Shown in pieces: positions 46,000 through 51,691 of a DNA stretch of 64,000 nucleotides. Both the position numbers and the translations under genes were made by a program. The stretch covers positions 3,210,001 through 3,274,000 of the forward strand of contig NZ_CP033922.1 of NCBI RefSeq assembly GCF_003815715.1, written 5' to 3'. How positions within the stretch are numbered: the stretch's first letter is position 1; every line of letters begins with the position of its first letter. The stretch is from Chryseobacterium sp. G0162 (GTDB lineage: Bacteria; Bacteroidota; Bacteroidia; Flavobacteriales; Weeksellaceae). The notes under the pieces are model-generated. The model was given only the letters and a program-made list of their open reading frames with translations, had not been told where the DNA came from and ran no database searches.

Positions 46000-46392
46000 A
46001 TGAAAGAATTTTCAAAAGAACTCAGTTTCAAAACTTCCCGAAGCAGTGGAGCGGGCGGGCAGAATGTCAATAAAGTAGAGACATCCGTGACTGTACTTTG
46101 GAAAGTCACAGCTTCTGAATTGTTTAATGAAGATGAAAAAGCATTGATTCAGGAAAAACTTAAAAATAGAATCAACGCTGAAGGTTTTTTATTCCTGACT
46201 GTTTCTGAAAGCAGAACTCAATTAATGAATAAAAACAAAGCTATTGAGAAAATAATAGAGATCGTAAATAAAGCCCTTATTGTTCCTAAAAAAAGAACCG
46301 CTACAAAGCCGTCCAGAGCTCAAAAACAAAAGCGGTTGGACAGCAAAAAGAAGCTTTCTGATAAAAAAGAAAATAGAAGATTTAAATTTTAG
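46000..46392 (+). CDS. arfB: Alternative ribosome-rescue peptidyl-tRNA hydrolase ArfB
   Basis: A 130-aa protein with the catalytic GGQ at 19-21 in RSSGAGGQNVNKVET. It has a compact release-factor-like domain and a long basic tail (PKKRTATKPSRAQKQKRLDS) that inserts in the mRNA channel of stalled ribosomes. It hydrolyses peptidyl-tRNA when no stop codon is present. Its size and tail set it apart from RF1/RF2. It lies 57 bp after menE and 49 bp before an outer-membrane barrel gene that has its own promoter. Confidence 0.95.
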   Translation: MKEFSKELSFKTSRSSGAGGQNVNKVETSVTVLWKVTASELFNEDEKALIQEKLKNRINAEGFLFLTVSESRTQLMNKNKAIEKIIEIVNKALIVPKKRTATKPSRAQKQKRLDSKKKLSDKKENRRFKF

Positions 46393-46422
46393 TTGTCCGT
46401 TTCACGGAAAGCCCTATTTTTG
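46393..46422 (+). promoter_or_regulatory. Promoter of the outer-membrane barrel gene
   Basis: TTG at 46393-46395 and TATTTTTG at 46415-46422 are 19 bp apart, starting directly after the arfB stop codon. The -7 box ends 19 bp before the ATG. Confidence 0.75.
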
Positions 46423-46441
46423 CCGGAAATTTTTTTTTAAA

Positions 46442-47080
46442 ATGATAAAAAAACTAATGCTACTGGGAGCTATTTCGACTTCTTTACTTTCTTACGCCCA
46501 AAAATTTTCATTTATCCCCTCTGTAGGATATGGTTGGAGAGTTGCTGAAACACCTTCGGGACTTTCAAAACAGGAAAAAGATTACATCAAAGGATTAAAA
46601 AGCGGACTTCATTTTGATATTTCTGCTTATTATCACGTGAACAACGTTGGAATCGGGGTGAAATTTTCCAATTATAGCGCATCAAGCAATGGAATGCTAT
46701 CTGTAGAGAATTCTCAGAGGAATACAATCTACATACCTATAAGTACAACAGATAATATAACCTTTATTGGACCTTCTATCATGTATTCCAATTATAGTGA
46801 GCCAACGAAACACAAATTGATTCTTGATGCTGCATTAGGGGTTATTTCATACACTACAAAAACAGGTAATGTAAAAGGAACCGGATCTAATCTAGGATTA
46901 GATGCAGGTTTTGGTTATCAATATGCATTGTCTGACCATATTTTTATAGGACCTAAATTAAGTGTAACAGCAGGAACATTAACCAAAATGAAAATTAATG
47001 GAACAACAGTTGAGCTAGGTGATGCAAAAGAAGGATTAACCAGAGTTTCTTTAAGTGGAGTCGTTACATTCCATTTTTAA
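46442..47080 (+). CDS. Outer-membrane beta-barrel protein (porin-family-like)
   Basis: A 212-aa product from ATG 46442; the frame is open from 46280 inside arfB but that part is antisense noise. Signal peptide MIKKLMLLGAISTSLLSYAQ. The mature part has alternating strands such as VGIGVKFSNYSASSN, DAGFGYQYALSDHIFIGPKL and a final SLSGVVTFHF, the terminal aromatic pattern of outer-membrane barrels of the 'outer membrane beta-barrel' group. Function and ligand unknown. Confidence 0.82.
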   Translation: MIKKLMLLGAISTSLLSYAQKFSFIPSVGYGWRVAETPSGLSKQEKDYIKGLKSGLHFDISAYYHVNNVGIGVKFSNYSASSNGMLSVENSQRNTIYIPISTTDNITFIGPSIMYSNYSEPTKHKLILDAALGVISYTTKTGNVKGTGSNLGLDAGFGYQYALSDHIFIGPKLSVTAGTLTKMKINGTTVELGDAKEGLTRVSLSGVVTFHF

Positions 47081-47084
47081 GTTC

Positions 47085-47092
47085 TATCTTTG
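47085..47092 (+). promoter_or_regulatory. Putative -7 promoter box before the 47.1-kb micro-ORF
   Basis: TATCTTTG lies 22 bp before the ATG at 47115, in a context similar to that at 48309 before the DHS-like gene. No TTG at 19-20 bp is seen. Confidence 0.4.
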
Positions 47093-47112
47093 TTAGAATT
47101 AAAACAACATCA

Positions 47113-47174
47113 TAATGACAGCAACCATCTTTTTATCTGAGGATCGCCGACGAGCAGGATTGTTGCTGTCATTA
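47113..47174 (+). ncRNA. Candidate structured leader: 13-bp stem covering a micro-ORF start
   Basis: TAATGACAGCAAC (47113-47125) and GTTGCTGTCATTA (47162-47174) are perfect complements around a 36-base loop. The loop is unusually G+C-rich for this window and can fold further (ATCTG with CAGGAT). The left arm includes the ATG of a 37-codon frame. A second hairpin, CCCTGTC/GACAGGG, lies at 47230-47252. This could be a regulatory leader or a small RNA; I do not recognise the class. Confidence 0.4.
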
Positions 47175-47228
47175 TTGTATTTACATACTGATTCTTTTCT
47201 TAAAAGTTCCAAGGACTTTATCAATTAA
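47115..47228 (+). CDS. Possible 37-aa micro-ORF
   Basis: An ATG at 47115 opens a 37-codon frame ending at TAA 47228, starting MTATIFLSEDRRRAGLLLSL. It sits behind a promoter-like TATCTTTG and its start codon lies inside the left arm of a strong hairpin. The composition (charged, then leucine-rich, then serine/lysine) is possible for a leader peptide. There is no homology I can name, and it may be incidental to the RNA structure. Confidence 0.3.
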   Translation: MTATIFLSEDRRRAGLLLSLLYLHTDSFLKSSKDFIN

Positions 47229-47378
47229 GCCCTGTCAGGATTCAAGACAGGGAATTATTCCGGATTTTTTATTTATTGTTTTTTTTGCGGTTTTCTATAG
47301 AAGGAGGCAGATTGATGTCTGGATTCTACATTGGATCGTTTGGGAAATACTGCATTTTTAATCTTAAAAATTAAAAAA

Positions 47379-47759
47379 ATGTCCGAACATATTACGGTAA
47401 CCACAGGGATTTATGATGCTATAAAAGATACACTTAGAAGAAAAAAGGTAAGCATCGGGGAAGAGAAAAGATTAACTGAAGAATTGAGAAAAGCCAAACA
47501 GGTACTGAGAAGAAACCTGCCGGAAGATATCGTAACAGTTAACAGAAAAGTAACTTTAAAAGATCATACACTGGATGTTGAACACGAATATATTTTTGTG
47601 CCTTCTACCAGAGAAAAGCTTAAAAAAAATAAGCACTCCATTCTTTCCAATATAGCTCTGGCTGTAGTTGGATATAAAGTAGGGGATATCATCGACTGGC
47701 CTTTCAGAGAAGGCGAAAGAAAAATTGAAATTGTAAAAGTGGAAGCCTGGGAAGGCTAA
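47379..47759 (+). CDS. GreA/GreB-family elongation factor-like protein
   Basis: A 126-aa product from ATG 47379 (MSEHITVTTGIYDAI). Residues 10-50 form a short charged helical region with an RRKKVSIGEEKRLTEELRKA stretch, and residues 55-126 match the C-terminal FKBP-like domain of Gre factors (VTLKDHTLDVEHEYIFVPS, ALAVVGYKVGDIIDWPFREGERKIEIVKVE). Full GreA is about 158 aa with a 75-residue coiled coil, so the antenna is short, closer to Rnk-like proteins. It probably binds RNA polymerase, but transcript-cleavage activity is doubtful. Confidence 0.85.
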   Translation: MSEHITVTTGIYDAIKDTLRRKKVSIGEEKRLTEELRKAKQVLRRNLPEDIVTVNRKVTLKDHTLDVEHEYIFVPSTREKLKKNKHSILSNIALAVVGYKVGDIIDWPFREGERKIEIVKVEAWEG

Positions 47760-47786
47760 ACTTTGTCATATAGGGTTGAATTTACG

Positions 47787-47826
47787 AAGAAAACGTAGTC
47801 CATTTTGGGCTGCGTTTTCTGTTTCT
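47787..47826 (+). terminator. Terminator of the GreA/GreB-like gene
   Basis: AGAAAACGTAGTCC pairs with GGGCTGCGTTTTCT (two wobble pairs) over an ATTTT loop. The T run is weak (GTTTCTT). Confidence 0.7.
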
Positions 47827-47837
47827 TGAGAACAAAC

Positions 47838-48195
47838 GTTGGAAAACGCTAAGGCGCAAGTTTTTTACATGCATGATGTTTTAAGGCGCAAGGATTTTAT
47901 CTGCGATAAAATTGTATGCTGTTGAAAAATGCCACGAATGCATGAATTTTTTATTGAGGCGCATAGATGAAGTGTAATATTCTATGTGCCTATATGGTGA
48001 AAGATTTTAAACTACATAGGCACATAGATTTTAGAGAAGATAAGGAGTTGTTGGATTTAATATAAAAAGCATTTATAAAAGAAATTCGTGCATTCGTAGC
48101 TAAAAATAAGCATTTTTCTTGCTGAAGATCTTTGATCTTTTTGCGCCTTAAAATATACATAATCCTGATAAGGCCTTTGCGCCTTCGCGTTTATC
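47838..48195. repeat. Dispersed nested-hairpin repeat, copy A (double-ended)
   Basis: A roughly 358-bp imperfect palindrome between the GreA-like and DHS-like genes. Its left end carries GGAAAACGCTAAGGCGCAAG and TTAAGGCGCAAGGA. The next word, GCCACGAATGCATGAAT (47931), pairs with ATTCGTGCATTCGTAGC (48084). The centre is CTATGTGCCTATATGGT (47982) with ACTACATAGGCACATAG (48011). The right end has TTGCGCCTTAAA (48141) and TTTGCGCCTTCGCGTTTATCC-type sequence. The same words recur in copies B, C and D. Confidence 0.85.
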
Positions 48196-48308
48196 CAATA
48201 AAATATACTCTAGTACAAATTTTAGCCTGATTATTTAACAAATGATAAAAAAGCATCTTGGTATGAGACTTTCTTCAAGTGCTTGGGCTGCATTCCGTTT
48301 TTAAGTTT

Positions 48309-48316
48309 TATCTTTG
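48309..48316 (+). promoter_or_regulatory. Putative -7 promoter box of the DHS-like gene
   Basis: TATCTTTG lies 15 bp before the ATG at 48331, predicting a very short leader. Confidence 0.5.
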
Positions 48317-48330
48317 CAAAAATTAAAAAA

Positions 48331-49305
48331 ATGAGCAAACCGATAACTGAATTCATAGAAAAGTATTACCTGCACTTCAACGCAGCTGCATTGGTGGATG
48401 CTTCTAAAGGATATGTTGCACATCTTAAAGATGGCGGAAAAATGATGATTACTTTGGCAGGAGCAATGTCTACTGCTGAGCTAGGAAAGATTCTTGCTGA
48501 AATGATCCGTCAGGGGAAAGTAGATTTTATCTCTTGTACAGGTGCCAATCTTGAAGAAGATTTAATGAACCTTGTAGCACACTCGCACTATGAAAGAGTT
48601 CCTCATTACAGAGATTTGACTGCTCAGGACGAGTGGGATCTTTTAGAAAGAGGTCTAAACAGAGTTACAGATACTTGTATTCCTGAAGAAGAAGCTTTCA
48701 GAAGATTACAAAAGCACATCGTAGAAATCTGGAAAGATGCCGAAGCTAAAGGAGAAAGATATTTCCCACACGAATTCATGTATAAAATGATTCTTTCAGG
48801 AGTATTGGAGCAGTATTATGAAATTCCTAGAGAAAATTCTTGGATGATTGCTGCAGCAGAAGCTAATTTGCCAATCGTAGTTCCTGGATGGGAAGATTCT
48901 ACAATGGGTAACATTTTTGCTTCATACTGTATCAAAGGAGAGCTTAAGGCTACGACAATGAAATCAGGTATCGAATATATGACTTACCTTGCTGATTGGT
49001 ATACTAAAAATTCAGCTGGAAAAGGAGTTGGGTTCTTCCAGATTGGTGGTGGTATTGCAGGAGATTTCCCTATCTGTGTAGTTCCAATGTTATATCAGGA
49101 TATGGAAATGCATGACATTCCTTTCTGGTCTTATTTCTGCCAGATCTCTGATTCTACTACATCTTACGGTTCTTATTCAGGAGCAGTTCCAAATGAGAAA
49201 ATCACTTGGGGTAAATTAGATATCACTACACCGAAATTTATCGTTGAAAGTGATGCAACAATTTGTGCACCACTAATGTTCTCTTATATCCTAGAGAATG
49301 CTTAA
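48331..49305 (+). CDS. Deoxyhypusine synthase-family enzyme (probable polyamine-type transferase)
   Basis: A 324-aa product from ATG 48331 (MSKPITEFIEKYY). The NAD-binding DHS fold is clear: MMITLAGAMSTAELGKIL, FISCTGANLEEDLMN and GVGFFQIGGGIAGDFPICV. The active-site segment SYSGAVPNEKITWGK matches that of eukaryotic DHS, with Lys295 in the position of the catalytic lysine. Bacteria have no eIF5A to modify, so bacterial members are thought to transfer the aminobutyl group of spermidine, or act on a related amine, giving compounds such as homospermidine. The exact reaction is unknown here. It is monocistronic, flanked by repeat copies A and B. Confidence 0.9.
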   Translation: MSKPITEFIEKYYLHFNAAALVDASKGYVAHLKDGGKMMITLAGAMSTAELGKILAEMIRQGKVDFISCTGANLEEDLMNLVAHSHYERVPHYRDLTAQDEWDLLERGLNRVTDTCIPEEEAFRRLQKHIVEIWKDAEAKGERYFPHEFMYKMILSGVLEQYYEIPRENSWMIAAAEANLPIVVPGWEDSTMGNIFASYCIKGELKATTMKSGIEYMTYLADWYTKNSAGKGVGFFQIGGGIAGDFPICVVPMLYQDMEMHDIPFWSYFCQISDSTTSYGSYSGAVPNEKITWGKLDITTPKFIVESDATICAPLMFSYILENA

Positions 49306-49332
49306 TAAATAAACTCTTTACGAGATCACGAT

Positions 49333-49367
49333 AGGAGCGCTTCATTTTTTTTGGAGCGCTTTTTTTA
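49333..49367 (+). terminator. Terminator of the DHS-like gene
   Basis: Two AGCGCT palindromes extended by wobble pairs form a stem over a T-rich loop, followed by T7. Confidence 0.75.
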
Positions 49368-49389
49368 TTTAAACCTCTGATGCTCTTTT

Positions 49390-49416
49390 AGCTTTTGCAG
49401 CTTTTGCAGCTTTTGC
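49390..49416. repeat. Three tandem copies of a 9-bp unit
   Basis: AGCTTTTGC is repeated three times without a break. Read on the minus strand it would encode Ala-Lys-Ala units running to a stop, but that frame is closed upstream by another stop. Confidence 0.85.
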
Positions 49417-49517
49417 AGATGAAGCAGATTCTCTTTAATAAGTTATAAACTGTAAGACACAAATATCTTATCAGTAGTATAAGAATTAATGTCAGCAATG
49501 ACCACGTAGATATTTTT

Positions 49518-49717
49518 GCCACGGATGCACGAATATATGAAGTGTAATATTCTATGTGCCTATGTGGTTTAAAAAAATTGAACCACATAGGTAATAAGTA
49601 TTATTATTCGTGTATTCGTGGCAATATTCGACATTATACAATTTTATCGTAGATAAAATCCTTGCGCCTTAAAGCATTATGTAGGTAAAAAAAAATTGCG
49701 TCTTAGCGATTTCCAAC
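49518..49717. repeat. Dispersed nested-hairpin repeat, copy B
   Basis: A roughly 200-bp element between the DHS-like gene and the 48-aa gene. The outer stem GCCACGGATGCACGAATA (49518) pairs with TATTCGTGTATTCGTGGC near 49605-49622. The inner stem CTATGTGCCTATGTGG (49552) pairs with CCACATAGG (49583). The tail has ATACAATTTTATCGTAGATA, TTGCGCCTTAAAG and TTGCGTCTTAGCGATTTCC. It has one tail where copy A has two. Confidence 0.88.
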
Positions 49718-49817
49718 AAACTGAGATTAATATAAAATAAACTCAGCATTATCCGCTAAATCTGCGAGTCAATAGATTTATTCTAATCAAGATCTGTGAA
49801 AATTGATTGAAATAAAA

Positions 49818-49964
49818 TCAATCCAAAGAATTAACCAGTACAAAATATCGGTACGCCAGAATTCCCTTTTCAACCTTTGTCAGTGTGTTTGGGTCCTTAT
49901 TACTCAGCTTCGGAAGAACCTTTTTATTAATTACATTCAGTAAACGGAAAAGCGATTTTTTCAT
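49818..49964 (-). CDS. Small basic protein, unknown, conserved-type
   Basis: A 48-aa product from ATG 49964 (MKKSLFRLLNVINKKVLPK); the open frame reaches 50009 (63 aa) with a second possible ATG. The pattern of a lysine-rich N-terminus, LPK, KDPNTLTKVEKGILAYRYFVL and a C-terminal NSLD matches a short protein I recall as conserved across Flavobacteria, sometimes mislabelled in databases. No domain is named. It is divergent from the alkyltransferase-like gene. Function unknown. Confidence 0.6.
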   Translation of the reverse strand: MKKSLFRLLNVINKKVLPKLSNKDPNTLTKVEKGILAYRYFVLVNSLD

Positions 49965-50052
49965 ATCTTTATCTTTTAATGAAACATCATTAATGCTATA
50001 AGCGTTCAAAAATGATGCAAAAGCTCAACTTCTTTTTCATAAGACTTTAGAT

Positions 50053-50349
50053 ATGGACGAAATTTTCAAACAACAGGTATACGAAGTAGCCAGACTTATT
50101 CCAAAAGGAAGAGTTTCTACCTATGGAGCTATAGCAAAAGCTGTAGGTTATCCCAATCATTCCCGCCATGTAGGAAAAGCGATGGGAGGTTGTCCTGAAG
50201 ATGTTCCAGCTCACCGCGTCATTTCAAGCTCAGGAACATTATCTGTTCCGGAGTTCCAGAAGAAGTTGGAAGCGGAAGGAATTACTGTAGAAAACTTAAG
50301 AATAAAAGGTTTCAAGAAATTATTTTGGGACCCGATGAACGAACTATAA
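50053..50349 (+). CDS. Alkyltransferase-like protein (ATL), MGMT family without active cysteine
   Basis: A 98-aa protein with the methylguanine-DNA methyltransferase C-terminal domain only: VARLIPKGRVSTYGAIAKAVGYP, RHVGKAMGGCPEDVPAHRV. The alkyl-accepting motif PCHRV reads PAHRV (52-56), with Ala53 replacing the cysteine. ATL proteins bind O6-alkylguanine without repairing it and pass the lesion to nucleotide excision repair. The most studied ATLs have Trp at this position; Ala is a less common variant. It has no partner genes nearby. Confidence 0.93.
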   Translation: MDEIFKQQVYEVARLIPKGRVSTYGAIAKAVGYPNHSRHVGKAMGGCPEDVPAHRVISSSGTLSVPEFQKKLEAEGITVENLRIKGFKKLFWDPMNEL

Positions 50350-50377
50350 AGCTGCTTAAACTTTTTATAAAACCACA

Positions 50378-50660
50378 AAAGGCACAAAAGATTTTAGACA
50401 CTTTAGTCTGTCTTAGTGACAAACTAAATGTTGAGAAGAGCACTTAAGTTAAAAAAATCAAAGATTTTTTGTCTGAGTATTGATCGGCGGGTAAAAAATT
50501 ATTCTCAATCATCTGTGTATATCTGTGGTTAAGTTTAATCAGGCTTTATAATAAGTTTTTCATAACACTATCAGATACAAAATAGATTTGTGCATTCGTG
50601 GTCAAAAATAAGTGCCTATTGTAACGCAAAGTTTCTAATTTTATCCCGCAATATTTTGAG
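50378..50660. repeat. Dispersed nested-hairpin repeat, copy C (degenerate)
   Basis: The gap after the ATL gene holds fragments of the repeat family: TTGTGCATTCGTGGTC near 50588, GTAACGCAAAGTTTC near 50620, CCACAAAAGGCACAAAAG near 50373, and an extra word pair ATCTGTGTATATCTGTGG near 50511. The central ATAGGCAC hairpin seen in the other copies is missing. I see no gene here. Confidence 0.6.
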
Positions 50661-50800
50661 AAAGCAAAGAGGGAATCAATGGAATTGATTCTTATTAAGC
50701 GAACGCATAACTATAAAGCTTAATCAGCAACAAAGCTGAACTCTCTTAGTTTTCTAAAATAAAACGTTCGAATCGCTAATTCTTGCGTGAAAAAATAAGT

Positions 50801-50834
50801 AAAAAAAATCACTCATATCATTGATATGAGTGAC
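50801..50834 (-). terminator. Terminator of the XRE gene
   Basis: A 25-base near-perfect palindrome TCACTCATATCA/TGATATGAGTGA, with the minus strand running into T8. It lies 28 bp after the XRE stop. Confidence 0.88.
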
Positions 50835-50862
50835 CCAAATATTTTTACAGCTTAAAACCGTA

Positions 50863-51264
50863 TTATTTCTTAGCTCTTGTAGGAGCTTGAGAATTCTTTA
50901 GTTCCTCTTTAAGCCTTTCGTTTTCTTCTTTTAATAGAGTAATATATCCTTGCAGGTTTTCAATAACAGCCCCTGGAATATTATCATAGTTATTCTGGTT
51001 AGTGATGGCCCCTGCAGAAATAGATTTATCATTGAAAACAGGATGGTCATAATTAACAACTACTGCAGCTGTCTCATCTTCATAAATATCTTCAACTGGA
51101 ACGTCTAAGAAACGGGCAAGTTTATCCCATTCATCCTGGACGATTCTTACATCACCACTTTCTTTTCTGCTGTAATTAGATACATCCGTAGCGATGTAGT
51201 CAGCTACCTGCTGCTGAGTATAGCCTTTTTGCTTTCTGATAAGACGTAATTTTTCTTTTTGCAT
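50863..51264 (-). CDS. XRE-family regulator with C-terminal coiled coil
   Basis: A 133-aa product from ATG 51264 (MQKEKLRLIRKQKGYTQQQV); the frame is open to 51291, but the upstream codons fall at or before the predicted transcription start. The helix-turn-helix spans residues 5-60. The middle has EDETAAVVVNYDHPVF. The C-terminus LQGYITLLKEENERLKEELKNSQ is a probable coiled coil for dimerisation. This form of XRE protein is common in Chryseobacterium-like genomes. Targets are unknown; htpG upstream is a possibility by position only. Confidence 0.9.
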   Translation of the reverse strand: MQKEKLRLIRKQKGYTQQQVADYIATDVSNYSRKESGDVRIVQDEWDKLARFLDVPVEDIYEDETAAVVVNYDHPVFNDKSISAGAITNQNNYDNIPGAVIENLQGYITLLKEENERLKEELKNSQAPTRAKK

Positions 51265-51279
51265 GACCGACATTTTATA

Positions 51280-51311
51280 CAAAAATGGCAAAAAAGCACA
51301 ATGTATACAAT
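51280..51311 (-). promoter_or_regulatory. Promoter of the XRE gene with an overlapping palindrome
   Basis: On the minus strand, ATTG (51311-51308) and CATTTTTG (51287-51280) are 20 bp apart. A TGTATACA palindrome lies just inside the spacer next to the TTG and could be an autoregulatory operator. Confidence 0.6.
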
Positions 51312-51450
51312 AGAAAACTGAAAAAATACTGATGAAGTTTCACTATTGTGGGAAGATAAACCACAAAAGTTTTATGATAAAACACGTCTTTAACAAAAAT
51401 TACATTGATTTTTTTGCTACAAACACTCGATTTTTTTTTTAATGCTCAGA

Positions 51451-51643
51451 TATGAAACATTATATTCTATGTACCTATGTGGTTTCAAATCTTTTTACCA
51501 CATAGATACATAGGTTATAAATGTAATTAAAATTATTCGTGCATTAGTGGCAGTCTTCAGCGTTATACAATTTTATCGTAGAAAAAATCTTTGCGCCTTA
51601 AAGTATCCTGTATGAAAAAAACTTGCGCCTTAGCGTTTTCCAA
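51451..51643. repeat. Dispersed nested-hairpin repeat, copy D
   Basis: A roughly 193-bp element between the XRE gene and htpG. The central stem CTATGTACCTATGTGG (51467) pairs with CCACATAGATACATAG (51498). The word ATTCGTGCATTAGTGGC follows at 51535. The tail repeats copy B: ATACAATTTTATCGTAGA, TTTGCGCCTTAAAG and TTGCGCCTTAGCGTTTTCC. The left partner of the GTGGC word is missing or decayed. Confidence 0.88.
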
Positions 51644-51653
51644 CATTTAATAC

Positions 51654-51685
51654 AAAAAAAGACTGCTTCATTCGAAACAGTCTTC
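51654..51685 (-). terminator. Rho-independent terminator of htpG
   Basis: AAGACTGTTTC/GAAGCAGTCTT on the minus strand with a short loop, followed by T7. Confidence 0.88.
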
Positions 51686-51691
51686 AGTAAA

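Noticed and set aside
47126..47161. A guanidine-II (mini-ykkC) riboswitch because of the ACGA in the loop
   Set aside because: The second ACGR hairpin and the required short flanking stems are missing, and the downstream gene is not a guanidine exporter.
49388..49588. A 66-codon minus-strand frame ending in repeated Cys-Lys-Ser units
   Set aside because: It runs through repeat copy B and the 9-bp tandem repeat; the cysteine pattern comes from the DNA repeat, not from a protein family.
47838..51643. A CRISPR array as explanation for the repeats
   Set aside because: Unit spacing is irregular, repeats differ by position and form long stems, and no spacer-length pattern or cas gene is present.
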